From Thermocaproicibacter sp041859875 (lineage in GTDB: Bacteria > Bacillota > Clostridia > Oscillospirales > Acutalibacteraceae): a DNA stretch of 64,000 nt. Under the pieces are notes generated by a model. It did not search any database. It had not been told where the DNA came from and saw nothing but the letters and a program-made list of their open reading frames with translations. This document shows, in pieces, positions 8,871 through 17,789 of the stretch (its first letter is position 1; each line of letters opens with the position of its first letter). A program made the position numbers and the translations under genes. Where the stretch lies: the NCBI GenBank assembly GCA_041859875.1, contig JBFLFY010000003.1, positions 45,200 through 109,199 of the forward strand, read 5' to 3'.

Positions 8871-8950
8871 GTACCGCACAGCATTTGGCTGCCCGCGAAG
8901 CATCTCTGGCTGCTGCCTTGACAAGCCATGAGGAAAGCAGTATACTAAAA

Positions 8951-8987
8951 AAAGGAGATTTTACGCAATAGCGAAAAATCTCCTTAT
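8951..8987. other. inverted repeat upstream of the DUF6323 gene
   Basis: Arms AAGGAGATTTT and AAAATCTCCTT separated by about 12 nt. There is no T tract, so this looks more like an operator or leader hairpin than a terminator. It ends about 60 bp before the TTG start at 9046. Confidence 0.5.
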
Positions 8988-9045
8988 ATAGATTATCATA
9001 TATTGTGGCAAATGTCAAGTCCTTTTCAGAAAGAAGGAACTCACT

Positions 9046-9540
9046 TTGGAAAATACACTTTCGGCCTTCCTGCGCAGCGGTTACCCCGTGGAAGCGGAGC
9101 GGAAAGATTTGCTGGAAATGAACGGTGAAACAGCGCAGTACGGCCTGCAGCTAAGCCAGGCGGAAGCGGCGGAACTGGCGAAAACACACCGCACGGCGCT
9201 GGTAAAAACGAACCGCGTTGAGATTGGGCACGAGACCGTGCGAAAAATCATACACGCGCTCAGCCGTTCGCAGTTTCTTCCGCAGACGCGCTATGCCGAT
9301 GTGCTGAATGAAGCCGTGTATGCTTTTTACGAGCTGAAAAATGAATCGGAAGACAAGATGACCGACGACGAACTGATTGAGAACCTTGCAGACGGCTTCG
9401 AAGAATATGAAGGCGACATGGACGCCTACCTGCAAAGCTGCGGGCTGGACGGCCTGCTGCGCAAAATCCGCTACGGGCTTCAGCCGGAAGAGGACGAAAA
9501 AGACGATGGGGACGACGAAAAGGAGGAGCCGGATGAATGA
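9046..9540 (+). CDS. DUF6323-like protein of unknown function
   Basis: A 164-residue soluble acidic protein. It resembles the DUF6323 family, which I recall travelling next to DUF6179; this is by recognition, not a search. Visible features are a helical N-terminus, ETVRKIIHALSRSQFLPQTRY, a segment DDELIENLADGFEEYEGDMDAYL, and a very acidic tail (EEDEKDDGDDEKEE). The start is TTG at 9046 with AAGAAGGA 6-7 bp upstream. Its end overlaps the next gene by 8 bp (ATGAATGA), so the two are translationally coupled. Confidence 0.7.
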   Translation: MENTLSAFLRSGYPVEAERKDLLEMNGETAQYGLQLSQAEAAELAKTHRTALVKTNRVEIGHETVRKIIHALSRSQFLPQTRYADVLNEAVYAFYELKNESEDKMTDDELIENLADGFEEYEGDMDAYLQSCGLDGLLRKIRYGLQPEEDEKDDGDDEKEEPDE

Positions 9541-10192
9541 CGGGCTTGCATTTTCCGCACTGACGGAAAAAGAGCAGGAACAGTTCCGCACCGACCTGCT
9601 GTGGGAACTGCGGCGGCTGATTATGAAATATAACGGAAACTCCGGCACTTCCATCCGCACAGAAATTGCGGAAAGCATTTTCCAGTCCATGATGTACTGC
9701 GTTTCGGGCTACCTGCGCACGGTATCGGACCCGGCACAGGCCATCCGCGAAACACCGGGCGGGGAACTGTACCGCAAAAGCCTTGCCTGCATCAAAGGGG
9801 AAATCCGGCGGGCAAAGCGTCTTTACTGCCGCGCACGCGCCACGCGCATTGACACCGACCTGCGCGTCTACAATGACACGCTCGACGGCGGAATCCCCGG
9901 ATTTTTCCAGCTTTACGACCCGCAGTTCGCCGCGCAGGAAACACCTGTGCTGCTGGACTACCCCCTGCAGACCGACTTGAGCCAAAAAAGCGGTATCTTC
10001 TACATACAGGCTTACCTGCAGGAATTTATACGGGAAAATACCCTCTGCAAAAAGTACCGCAAAAACCAAATCCGCGCCGCACTTTTTCTGCACGGACAGA
10101 AGCATCACCTGGAATACCATGAAATTATCGTGAACATTCCACAGCTGATGGAAAAGCCGGCACAGGCGCAGCCGCCAAGCCGCGCCCTATAG
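9533..10192 (+). CDS. DUF6179-like protein of unknown function
   Basis: A 219-residue, mostly helical soluble protein resembling DUF6179. It shows a charged N-terminus (FSALTEKEQEQFRTDLLWEL), an Arg-rich middle (IRRAKRLYCRARATRIDTDLRVYNDT is split by short loops), a DPQFAAQE segment and a Tyr-rich region before the tail. The ATG at 9533 sits inside the end of the DUF6323-like gene, preceded by GGAGGAG. The fixed pairing suggests a two-subunit complex. The 3' end overlaps the convergent membrane-protein gene by 6 bp. Confidence 0.7.
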   Translation: MNDGLAFSALTEKEQEQFRTDLLWELRRLIMKYNGNSGTSIRTEIAESIFQSMMYCVSGYLRTVSDPAQAIRETPGGELYRKSLACIKGEIRRAKRLYCRARATRIDTDLRVYNDTLDGGIPGFFQLYDPQFAAQETPVLLDYPLQTDLSQKSGIFYIQAYLQEFIRENTLCKKYRKNQIRAALFLHGQKHHLEYHEIIVNIPQLMEKPAQAQPPSRAL

Positions 10193-10891
10193 CTGCCCCG
10201 TCCGCCGCCGGAGCCAGTCGTCGGCTAAATTTACACCAATGAACAAAGCAACTATGATTCCGACTGTAATAAGGCCGGCGATGGCGTCCTCACGTATGAG
10301 CTGTACTGCAACGATTCCTACAACGGCAATGATGATAACCCGGTTGAAAATATATCCTGGCAATGTACAGGCAGCAGTTATTTTCCAGTTCTCGCCGAAA
10401 ACCTCACGCTTAATTGTCAAGCCAAGAAAAAACGCGCTGAAATCCTCACTGCACGCAACCCTGTAACCGAGGACCGTATAAATCAGGATACAGATTTCCA
10501 CCGCGATGAAAACCGGCACTGACGCATAGTCTGTAAAGATGAAATAAGCAAGGCCCCAAAACGTAAGAAGCAGCCCACCTGTGGTGGCAAGCACCGTCGA
10601 CAGGATTCGGGGCAGAAAGCTGCTGTTCGTCACAAGAGCAAAAAACCTGACAATGGCACAGTACGCAAAATAAGCCAAAAACGGCGCAAACACCGCATAG
10701 TGATCGAAGATGCTGGAGTCTGCGCCCCTGTCGTAGGAGCCTTTTTCAAACCGAACCCAGAGAACATCACCAATAAAAGTGATGCCGAAAGCCACCGAAC
10801 ACAAAACGCTTTGAAAAAGGGCATATTTTTCCTCTTGTGTCCTTTCGTACCGGCGGTGCGTGGAAAGATGTTTCCCGGCCAAAAAAGCCAT
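10187..10891 (-). CDS. hypothetical multi-pass membrane protein
   Basis: A 234-residue protein with six or seven hydrophobic segments (for example VLCSVAFGITFIGDVLW, YAVFAPFLAYFAYCAIVRFF, ILSTVLATTGGLLLTFWGLA, FIAVEICILIYTVLGY). The N-terminus is basic and cytoplasmic-looking (KHLSTHRRYERTQEEK). I do not recognise the family. It converges on the DUF6179-like gene and has no operon partner. Confidence 0.65.
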   Translation of the reverse strand: MAFLAGKHLSTHRRYERTQEEKYALFQSVLCSVAFGITFIGDVLWVRFEKGSYDRGADSSIFDHYAVFAPFLAYFAYCAIVRFFALVTNSSFLPRILSTVLATTGGLLLTFWGLAYFIFTDYASVPVFIAVEICILIYTVLGYRVACSEDFSAFFLGLTIKREVFGENWKITAACTLPGYIFNRVIIIAVVGIVAVQLIREDAIAGLITVGIIVALFIGVNLADDWLRRRTGQL

Positions 10892-11068
10892 TGCTATCAG
10901 CCCTTCAAAATCAGTAATATGCTTTTTACGAAACTGTTTTTATTATATCATCCCTGCTTTATTTGTAAACAGCAAAAACATTATTTTCCTTAGATTCCTG
11001 TTTCCAGGCTGTGTAAGATATAGAAATCTCCGTCCGTAACAAAACAGAAAAATATAAAATAAAATCAA

Positions 11069-11086
11069 TAATAATTATTGTTATTA
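11069..11086. promoter_or_regulatory. possible PerR/Fur-type operator upstream of rubrerythrin
   Basis: An inverted repeat TAATAA-N6-TTATTA immediately upstream of the -35 hexamer. It resembles AT-rich PerR/Fur boxes, which often control rubrerythrins in clostridia. The match is approximate and the surrounding sequence is generally AT-rich. Confidence 0.4.
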
Positions 11087-11089
11087 GTA

Positions 11090-11118
11090 TTTACTTCTCT
11101 TTTTCCCTGTGTTATAAT
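11090..11118 (+). promoter_or_regulatory. sigma-A promoter of rubrerythrin
   Basis: -35 TTTACT at 11090-11095, a 17-bp spacer, and a perfect -10 TATAAT at 11113-11118. The start codon is about 50 bp beyond the expected transcription start. Confidence 0.75.
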
Positions 11119-11173
11119 AATCGCAGAAAACAGGAAATACTAAAATAGAAATTTTGAACAGGGGGCCATCAGA

Positions 11174-11713
11174 ATGGAATTCAAAGGCAGCAAGACGGAA
11201 GAAAACCTGAAAGCGGCATTTGCAGGGGAGTCGCAGGCGCGCAATAAATACACGTTCTACGCTTCGAAAGCAAGAAAAGAAGGCTATGAACAGATAGCCG
11301 CCATTTTTGAGGAAACTGCAAACAACGAAAAAGAGCACGCAAAACTGTGGTTTAAGCTGCTTTCGGGCGGCGACATCGGCAGCACGCCGGAAAACCTGAA
11401 AGACGCGGCAGGCGGCGAACACTATGAGTGGACCGATATGTACGAGAACATGGCGAAAACGGCGGAAGCGGAAGGTTTTGCCGACATTGCCAGGACGCTG
11501 CGCGGCGTGGGAGAGATTGAAAAGCACCACGAAGAGCGCTATGCGAAACTGCTGAACAATCTGGAAGACCACCTCGTTTTCCAGTGCGAAAACCAGACGG
11601 TTTGGGTCTGCCGGAACTGCGGCTACGTCTATGTTGGCAGGGAAGCGCCCAAGGTCTGCCCGGTCTGCAAACACCCGCAGTCGTTTTTTGAACGCAAAGC
11701 CGAAAATTATTGA
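11174..11713 (+). CDS. rbr: rubrerythrin
   Basis: Non-heme diiron peroxidase that reduces hydrogen peroxide in anaerobes. The 179 residues have the ferritin-like domain (KTEENLKAAFAGESQARNKY; ETANNEKEHA; GEIEKHHEERY, supplying the Glu/His ligands). A C-terminal rubredoxin-like domain has two CxxC pairs (CRNCGYVYVG and CPVCKHPQ). A GGGGG lies about 10 bp before the ATG. It is monocistronic, with its own promoter and terminator, and possibly peroxide-controlled through the inverted repeat at 11069. Confidence 0.96.
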   Translation: MEFKGSKTEENLKAAFAGESQARNKYTFYASKARKEGYEQIAAIFEETANNEKEHAKLWFKLLSGGDIGSTPENLKDAAGGEHYEWTDMYENMAKTAEAEGFADIARTLRGVGEIEKHHEERYAKLLNNLEDHLVFQCENQTVWVCRNCGYVYVGREAPKVCPVCKHPQSFFERKAENY

Positions 11714-11742
11714 GCAGGCTTCTGAAAAGAGGCTGAATATAA

Positions 11743-11789
11743 GAGAACCGCCGTATCTCGTAATGAGATTCAGCGGTTCTTTGTTTTTT
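11743..11789 (+). terminator. rubrerythrin terminator
   Basis: Outer stem AGAACCGC/GCGGTTCT with an inner ATCTC/GAGAT stem, followed by TTGTTTTTT. Confidence 0.85.
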
Positions 11790-11813
11790 ACGCTCAGGCC
11801 ATGAGGGGCACAA

Positions 11814-11880
11814 AGTGCCATTCGCCGCCTACGGCGTTCATGAAAAACGCCCGGCATAAAAGAAAAGCTTCTTTTTTTAG
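11814..11880 (+). repeat. Module C repeat, copy 1
   Basis: Two small consecutive hairpins, GGCAC-AAA-GTGCC and a GCCG/CGGC stem. The tail (ATGAAAAACGCCCGGCATAAAA) matches the reverse-oriented copy at 47310. Confidence 0.7.
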
Positions 11881-11881
11881 T

Positions 11882-12082
11882 AAAAATTCATCTGCGGTTT
11901 TGTTTTGCACTCAGGCCGTGCGGGCCCATCCTTTCGGTTCCGTCCGAAAGGATGCAAAGTACGTCCCGGGGGGATGAACAGGCTGGCCTCGTATTGGCTC
12001 CATTTCATCCCCCCGGTACCCCTCGGCATCCGCACACGGCAAATCAGCGAGCCGAACGGCTGGGATTCTCTTATTGACGGGG
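11882..12082 (-). repeat. Module A repeat, copy 4 (long subtype)
   Basis: Minus-orientation copy with all module A stems, in the 500-bp gap between rubrerythrin and ychF. Confidence 0.8.
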
Positions 12083-12104
12083 ACTACGCGCAGGGTTTGG
12101 CTGT

Positions 12105-12245
12105 TTTTGAGGGGACAAGGCTGAGGCTGTGCAAAGCTGGAGCGGTTCGGGGGCAACGCAGGCCACGCCGGGCACAAAGTGCCATTCGCTGCCTACGGCA
12201 CCCACGAGGAAAGCCTAGTGTAAAAAAGCAGCTTTCTTATCGCAG
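12105..12245 (-). repeat. Partial module B followed by module C copy 2
   Basis: Positions 12105-12172 match the right half of module B in reverse orientation (GGCTGAGGCTGTGC.. to GGCCACGCC). 12169-12245 is a full module C with the GGCAC-AAA-GTGCC hairpin and the CCTAGTGTAAAAAAGCAGC tail seen again at 19738 and 53344. A reversed module D remnant follows up to the ychF stop. Confidence 0.7.
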
Positions 12246-12282
12246 AATTATCAATTTGGGAAAGCGCTGGTTCTTTTAGCAA

Positions 12283-12309
12283 AGCCTTTTCTTCTAAGAA
12301 AAGGCTGGT
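12283..12309 (-). terminator. hairpin at the ychF 3' end
   Basis: AGCCTTTTCTTCT/AGAAGAAAAGGCT-type stem touching the ychF stop codon. It belongs to the module D hairpin class found at several gene ends. It is a terminator only if its short T run is enough. Confidence 0.5.
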
Positions 12310-13403
12310 CAGACGTTGAAGCGGAAGAGGACGACGTCGCCGTCGTTCATGACATAGTCTTTGCCCTCGGAGCGGAGAAGACCCTTTTCCTTTGCAGCCG
12401 TCATATTGCCGCACTTCACAAGGTCGTCGTACGCGACAACCTCGGCACGGATAAAGCCGCGCTCAAAATCGGTGTGGATTTTTCCCGCGGCCTGCGGCGC
12501 TTTTGTGCCCTTCTTTATCGTCCAGGCACGGACTTCCGGCTCGCCTGCGGTAAGGAAGCTGATAAGCCCCAGCAGGCTGTAGCACGCGCGGATTAAGCGG
12601 TCGAGGCCGGATTCCTCAAGGCCCATGTCGGCAAGGAACAGCTTCTTTTCATCATAGCTCATGTCAGCAATTTCGGCTTCGGTTTCGGCGCAGATTGGCA
12701 GTACGCCCGCGCCCTCTTCGACAGCGATCTGCTTCACCGTCTTAAAATACTCGTTGTTTTCCACGCCGCCTTTAAAGTCGGTATCGCTCATGTTCGCGGC
12801 ATAGATAATCGGCTTGTTGCTCAGCAGGGAAACGGAGGAAAGCAGCTCGGCCTCGTCTTCGGTGCATTCAATGGTACGGGCCGCTTTGCCGGACTCCAGC
12901 ACAGCTTTTACGCGCTTGAAGAAATCGAACTCAGCCTGATATTTCTTGTCTGCCTTAATCATCTTCTGCGTTTTTGACATATGGCGCTCAAGCACTTCAA
13001 GGTCAGAAAGAATCAGTTCAAGGTTGATGGTTTCGATGTCGCGCTTCGGGTCGATGCTTCCGTCAACATGGACAATGTCGTCGTTTACAAAGCAGCGCAC
13101 CACATGAACAACGGCATCGCACTCACGGATATTGGCAAGAAATTTGTTGCCAAGGCCCTCGCCTTTGGAAGCGCCGCGCACCAGACCGGCAATATCGACG
13201 AACTCGATGGTCGCGGGCGTATACTTCTGCGGGTGGTACAAGTCGGAAAGCCAGTCAAGGCGCTTGTCCGGTACCGTTACGGTGCCGATGTTCGGCTCTA
13301 TGGTGCAGAACGGATAGTTCGCCGCCTGCGCCCCGGCGTTCGTGATGGCGTTGAACAGCGTGCTTTTGCCAACGTTCGGGAGCCCTACAATCCCCAGTTT
13401 CAT
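12309..13403 (-). CDS. ychF: redox-regulated ATPase YchF (Obg-like)
   Basis: P-loop NTPase of the Obg/YchF family that binds ribosomes and prefers ATP over GTP; a stress-related translation factor. The 364 residues match. G1 is GLPNVGKST, switch regions follow in YPFCTIEPNIG, G3 is DIAGLV, and the C-terminal TGS-like part ends in FRFNV. The ATG at 13403 has AAGGA 9 bp upstream; an in-frame TTG two codons earlier is unlikely. It stands alone, flanked by repeat modules. Confidence 0.96.
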   Translation of the reverse strand: MKLGIVGLPNVGKSTLFNAITNAGAQAANYPFCTIEPNIGTVTVPDKRLDWLSDLYHPQKYTPATIEFVDIAGLVRGASKGEGLGNKFLANIRECDAVVHVVRCFVNDDIVHVDGSIDPKRDIETINLELILSDLEVLERHMSKTQKMIKADKKYQAEFDFFKRVKAVLESGKAARTIECTEDEAELLSSVSLLSNKPIIYAANMSDTDFKGGVENNEYFKTVKQIAVEEGAGVLPICAETEAEIADMSYDEKKLFLADMGLEESGLDRLIRACYSLLGLISFLTAGEPEVRAWTIKKGTKAPQAAGKIHTDFERGFIRAEVVAYDDLVKCGNMTAAKEKGLLRSEGKDYVMNDGDVVLFRFNV

Positions 13404-13561
13404 TTGCAAATCCTTCTTTATGTTTGATTTCAGATTGTGTTAAACAGATAGCATTATTATATACAATTTCAGCCTTTTCCGCAACCATGCAGCCAGATGC
13501 TGCGATAAAAAGCGCTTCTTTTCCTTGCTAAGGTTTCCTCGTGGGTACCTCCCGGTCGTAC

Positions 13562-13728
13562 CCCGTCAATAAGAGAATACCAGCCGTTCGGCTCGCTGTA
13601 AGGCCGTGTGCGGATGCCGAGGGGCACCGGGGAAAGGAAAGACGTACTTTGTATCCTTTCGGACGGAACCGAAAGGATGGGCCTGCACGGCCTGAGTGCA
13701 AAGCAAAATCTCAGATGAATTTATATTT
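13562..13728 (+). repeat. Module A repeat, copy 5 (short subtype)
   Basis: Short module A lacking the long hairpin, in the ~630-bp gap between ychF and tex. A fragment of module C in reverse (TTTCCTCGTGGGTACC, 13527-13545) lies just before it. Confidence 0.8.
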
Positions 13729-13765
13729 CTGAAAAAGAATCCCAGGTTTGAAATCGCCTTTTATA

Positions 13766-13963
13766 AGGCTGAGGCTGTGCGCGCCTGCGCTGGAAGCAGG
13801 GCCCCATGACGCCACACTCGCTTCGCGGCGTGGCCTGCGTTGCCCCCAAACCGCTTCGGCTTCGCACAACCTCAGCCTTATCCTCTCAAAAGCCAAAGCC
13901 AAAACGAGTTTTATTTTCGTGATTCAGTAAAGTTCTCGCTAGGCCTTTTTCAAAAGGCTCCCA
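13766..13963 (+). repeat. Module B repeat, copy 3
   Basis: Full module B in the same A-then-B order as the argC-argJ gap. It ends with the GGCCTTTTTCAAAAGGC hairpin. The remaining 65 bp to the tex stop repeat part of that tail (AAAGTTTCCGAAAGGCCC). Confidence 0.8.
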
Positions 13964-14030
13964 ATTAATAGAACAAATCCAAAGCTGTAAAACGTGAAAG
14001 TTTCCGAAAGGCCCTTTTCAAAGGGCCGCT

Positions 14031-16193
14031 TCAAGAGGCCGAAGACTTCATCGTTAAAGAAATGCGTTCCTTTTTCACATCAACGGAAAGGACGCGGACT
14101 TTCACAATATCGCCGACTTTCAGCACTTCAGAAGGGTTCTTCACAAAATGGTCGGAAATCTGCGAAACATGAACAAGGCCGTCCTGATGGACGCCGATGT
14201 CGACAAACGCGCCGAAATCGACAACGTTCCGCACCGTGCCGGTCAGTTCCATGCCGGGCTTCAGGTCTTCCATCTTCATCACATCCGTGCGAAGAATCGG
14301 CTTCGGAAGCTCGTCGCGGGGGTCACGCCCCGGACGCATCAGCTCCGAAACAATATCGGTGAGCGTCGGCACACCGACGCCGACTTTTTCGGCTGCCTGC
14401 TCCGTTCCGCCAAGCGCCCCCACTTTGTTTTTCAGCGCGGAAAGGCCCCCGGCGGCAATCTCCGCCGCACTGTAGCCGCACAGCTTTAGCAAGGAGCGCG
14501 CCGCGTCATACGATTCCGGGTGAACCGCCGTGCGGTCCAGCATCTCCACGCTTTCCGGCACACGCAGGAACCCCGCGCACTGCTCGAACGCCTTTGGCCC
14601 GAGCTTCGGCACTTTGCGCAGCTCTTTCCGGCTGTGGAACGCGCCGTTTTCTTCGCGGTATTTTACAATATTTTTAGAAACCGTGGGAGTTACGCCCGCG
14701 ACTTTTTCCAGCAGGGAAGGGGAGGCCGTGTTTAAATCCACACCGACGGTGTTGACACAGTCTTCGACGACGCCGCCAAGGGCTTCGTCCATCTGCTTTT
14801 TCGGCATATCGTGCTGGTATTGCCCCACGCCGATGGCCTGCGGATCAATTTTCACCAGCTCGGCAAGCGGGTCCTGCAGACGGCGCGCAATGGAAACCGC
14901 GCTGCGCAGAGTCAGGTCATACTGCGGGAATTCCTGCGCGGCAAGTTTGCTGGCAGAGTAGACCGACGCGCCCGCTTCGCTGACAATCACATACGAAACA
15001 CCGGTGCCAAGTTCACGGATAACTTCGGCGGCAAACTGTTCCGTTTCACGCGACGCGGTGCCGTTGCCGATGGCAATGACCGTAACTCCATGCTGCTGTA
15101 TCATGCGCTTCACGGTTTCTTTCGCCTCGCGCGCCCGGGCTTCGCCGTGCGTGATGAAAATAACGCCCGTGCCGAGCACGCGGCCGGTGGCGTCTACCAC
15201 GGCAACCTTGCACCCGGTGCGGTAACCGGGGTCAAGCCCCATGGTGACATGACCCTTGACCGGCGGCTGCATGAGCAGGGAATGCAGGTTGACGGAAAAG
15301 ACTTTAATGGCGGAGTCGTCCGCCGCGGCAGTGAGCGACGCGCGGATTTCCCGCTCGATGGCAGGGAAAATCAGACGGTCGTACGCATCGCCGCAGGCCT
15401 GCCGCACCGCGTCGGCACAAGGGGAAGCATTATTTGTAACGGTTTCGGAAAGGACAATGCGCATCCCTTTTGCACGGTCAAGCTCCAGCGAAACCTTTAA
15501 AAAGCCTTCCTTTTCACCCCGGTCAACGGCAAGCACACGGTGCCCGGCAATTTTGGAAACGGCCTCCTGAAAATCGTAATACTGCGTATAAACAGAGTCC
15601 TCGTCCGGCTTGGAGGCTTTGGAAACAAGCACACCCTGTGCGCCGGCCACGACGCGCAGGCGCTTACGGATGACGGCATTGTCCGAAACCTGCTCGGCGA
15701 TAATATCGAGCGCACCGGCAAGGGCGTCTTCCGGCGTTTCGACCTGCTTTTCCGGGTCGACAAATTTTTCGGCCATGTCAATCGGGTACGGGCCGCCGTT
15801 TTCCTGCTGAAAGATTTTATCTGCAAGGGGCTGCAGCCCCTTTTCTTTTGCCATGGATGCGCGGGTGCGGCGCTTCGGGCGGAACGGGCGGTAAATATCC
15901 TCAATTTCCGCCAGAGTTTCAGCGGCGGCGAGGGCAGCGGAAATTTTATCCGTCATGGCATCGGCTTCGCGTATGGCGGCGCCGACTTCTTCGCGCCGCT
16001 TTTCCATGTTCCGCAGATACTCGAGCCGCTCGGAAATTTCACGCAGGGTCTGGTCATCCAGCGAACCGTGCGCCTCTTTGCGGTAACGCGCAATAAACGG
16101 GATGGTATTCCCTTCGTCAATTAATTCAATGACCTTTTCGGTCTGCCATTTTTGCAGATGGAACTGCTCTGCAAGAGCTGCTGCAAAATCCAT
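14031..16193 (-). CDS. tex: Tex-family RNA-binding transcription accessory protein
   Basis: Tex proteins bind nucleic acid and are linked to transcription and transcript processing, with helical N-terminal domains, a YqgF-like RNase H fold, helix-hairpin-helix motifs and an S1 domain. The 720 residues match. The N-terminus has GNTIPFIARYRKEAHGSLDD. The YqgF-like core has MGLDPGYRTGCKVAVVD. The HhH region contains DLNTASPSLLEKVAGV. The C-terminal S1 domain runs VDFGAFVDIGVHQDGLVH. GGAGGAG precedes the ATG. It stands alone. Confidence 0.95.
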   Translation of the reverse strand: MDFAAALAEQFHLQKWQTEKVIELIDEGNTIPFIARYRKEAHGSLDDQTLREISERLEYLRNMEKRREEVGAAIREADAMTDKISAALAAAETLAEIEDIYRPFRPKRRTRASMAKEKGLQPLADKIFQQENGGPYPIDMAEKFVDPEKQVETPEDALAGALDIIAEQVSDNAVIRKRLRVVAGAQGVLVSKASKPDEDSVYTQYYDFQEAVSKIAGHRVLAVDRGEKEGFLKVSLELDRAKGMRIVLSETVTNNASPCADAVRQACGDAYDRLIFPAIEREIRASLTAAADDSAIKVFSVNLHSLLMQPPVKGHVTMGLDPGYRTGCKVAVVDATGRVLGTGVIFITHGEARAREAKETVKRMIQQHGVTVIAIGNGTASRETEQFAAEVIRELGTGVSYVIVSEAGASVYSASKLAAQEFPQYDLTLRSAVSIARRLQDPLAELVKIDPQAIGVGQYQHDMPKKQMDEALGGVVEDCVNTVGVDLNTASPSLLEKVAGVTPTVSKNIVKYREENGAFHSRKELRKVPKLGPKAFEQCAGFLRVPESVEMLDRTAVHPESYDAARSLLKLCGYSAAEIAAGGLSALKNKVGALGGTEQAAEKVGVGVPTLTDIVSELMRPGRDPRDELPKPILRTDVMKMEDLKPGMELTGTVRNVVDFGAFVDIGVHQDGLVHVSQISDHFVKNPSEVLKVGDIVKVRVLSVDVKKERISLTMKSSAS

Positions 16194-16225
16194 TTTATCT
16201 CCTCCAAATGCTGCGCGGATTTTTA

Positions 16226-16291
16226 AAATTTAGAACAATTTTATTTTTGGGATTCCGTAAAGTTCTAGCTAAGCCTCTTTCAAGAGGCTGA
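16226..16291 (+). repeat. Module B tail fragment
   Basis: Only the last part of module B remains (TTTTTGGGATTCCGTAAAGTT and the CCTCTTTCAAGAGG hairpin), directly in front of module A copy 6. Confidence 0.6.
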
Positions 16292-16297
16292 CCGTAC

Positions 16298-16500
16298 CCC
16301 CGTCCATAAGAGAATACCCGCCGTTCGGCTCGCTGTAAGGCCGTGTGCGGATGCCGAGGGGCACCGGGGGGAGGACATGGAGCCAATACGAGCCCAGCCT
16401 GTTCATCCCCCCGGGACGTACTTTGTATCCTTTCGGACGGAACCGAAAGGATAGGCCCGCACGGCCTGAGTGCAAGCAAAAATCCAGATGAATTTCTATT
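16298..16500 (+). repeat. Module A repeat, copy 6 (long subtype)
   Basis: Long subtype between tex and the DUF1624 gene. All three hairpins are intact. Confidence 0.85.
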
Positions 16501-16532
16501 AAGGAAAAGAAGTTCCGGTTTGAAATCGCCTT

Positions 16533-17294
16533 TTATAAGGCCGCAAACAGCCAGCACACACCGTAAATAATGGGCTGATGCACAAGGTAGAGAATGAGCG
16601 CGTGGCGGCCCATCCATGAAAGCTGCGGTACCTGTGACCGGTACATAATCTCCGGAAACTTCCCGGCCTTTGCCAGCTTGCCGACGAAAATCCCCGCCGC
16701 ATACACGAAGATCCACGGCAGAAGAGGAAAATAGTCCGCACTCTGGAACGTGCTGTTGTGCAGGCCGAGCGGCGCAAGCCAGTTTGTTGCAGAAAGTGCC
16801 TTCGGCAGTACAAGCGAAAACTGCGGGCATGGGCCGAGGTATCCTTCCTGTATATTCATCGTTAATAAATACAGAATAACACATACCGCAATCGGAACCC
16901 AGGAAAAGCGGTGCCGGTCAATGACCGGCTTCAGCAGCCCGGCAAGCACCATGCAGACCGCCAGAAAATGCAGGATGCCAAACGTGATGATGTCCTGTGG
17001 CAGAAAAACGCCCGTAACGAGCGTTACGCCCATAGCAAGCGCAAAGAGCTTCAGCCCGCGCCCCAAGTTCGAGTGCGAAAGGTTGCAGGCAATGCCGGAA
17101 ATGAACATAAAGAGCCCCGCAAAAAACGGCTCGGCGGGCATAAAAAAGTTAAAGTAATAAACGCCGACTTCATTGCCGAAAAGATACCCAACGGTAAAAA
17201 AGCCGTGGTAGAAAATCATGCAGAAAACGGCCAGGCCGCGAAGCTCGTCCATTAAATAAATGCGGCCGGTCTTAGCCGCTGAAGTTTCAGGCAA
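16533..17294 (-). CDS. DUF1624/HGSNAT-like membrane acyltransferase-type protein
   Basis: An integral membrane protein of 253 residues resembling the catalytic domain of heparan-alpha-glucosaminide N-acetyltransferase (DUF1624). The N-terminal signature is MDELRGLAVFCMIFYHGFF, with an Asp-Arg pair and a membrane-embedded His. About seven hydrophobic segments follow. Its substrate in bacteria is unknown, so acetyl transfer to a sugar is only a family-based guess. The start is TTG at 17294 with GGAGG nine bases upstream. Confidence 0.75.
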   Translation of the reverse strand: MPETSAAKTGRIYLMDELRGLAVFCMIFYHGFFTVGYLFGNEVGVYYFNFFMPAEPFFAGLFMFISGIACNLSHSNLGRGLKLFALAMGVTLVTGVFLPQDIITFGILHFLAVCMVLAGLLKPVIDRHRFSWVPIAVCVILYLLTMNIQEGYLGPCPQFSLVLPKALSATNWLAPLGLHNSTFQSADYFPLLPWIFVYAAGIFVGKLAKAGKFPEIMYRSQVPQLSWMGRHALILYLVHQPIIYGVCWLFAAL

Positions 17295-17355
17295 CCCAAA
17301 ACACCTCCGGGAAAACAGATAAAGTTATTATACCATGGAACGGCGCCGAAAGATA

Positions 17356-17386
17356 GAAAAAAGCGTCCGCTTTCCGCAGACGCTCA
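17356..17386 (-). terminator. terminator after the 75-residue protein gene
   Basis: On the minus strand, AGCGTC..GACGCT stem followed by TTTTTT; it immediately follows the stop at 17384. Confidence 0.8.
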
Positions 17387-17611
17387 CTTAGAAAATGTGA
17401 CATTTTTTTCTGAAACGCCATACTGCTTCGCAACAATTTCTTTGATTTTTTTCCGGTCAAGCAGCGGCGTACGGTTGATGTCATCAATTAAATTTTTCGT
17501 CGGCCGTGCCAAAAGCCGCCCGCTCGCGCCGTCAGAAACTACAATATCAATAACACTCCAGCTGCCCGATGTCTTGTTAGCAATAATAACCGCTTTTCTG
17601 TCGACGTTCAT
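17384..17611 (-). CDS. small conserved-looking protein of unknown function
   Basis: A 75-residue protein (MNVDRKAVIIANKTSG.. to EKNVTFSK). The pattern of short beta strands followed by a helix (DRKKIKEIVAKQYG) looks like a compact alpha/beta fold. The start is fixed by GGAGGG six bases before the ATG; the frame is open upstream but lacks a better site. It has its own terminator, which supports a real gene. I do not recognise it. Confidence 0.65.
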   Translation of the reverse strand: MNVDRKAVIIANKTSGSWSVIDIVVSDGASGRLLARPTKNLIDDINRTPLLDRKKIKEIVAKQYGVSEKNVTFSK

Positions 17612-17789
17612 CTGAAATCCCTCCGTTTTTCTGGGCATTATTCCCTTTTTATGATAGTTCCACCCTATGGAAAAGTCAACAAAGCACGACAATTATTCGC
17701 AAAATCGAAGTCAGAAATTTTCGCGGAAAATTGCTTGGCATGTTATAATAGTAGCAGATATAATTTTAACAAAGTATGGAGGAACGAAA

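Noticed and set aside
11905..12279. 124-codon frame through module A copy 4
   Set aside because: It runs through a repeat found in eight places, begins at a TTG without a ribosome site, and continues into unrelated modules.
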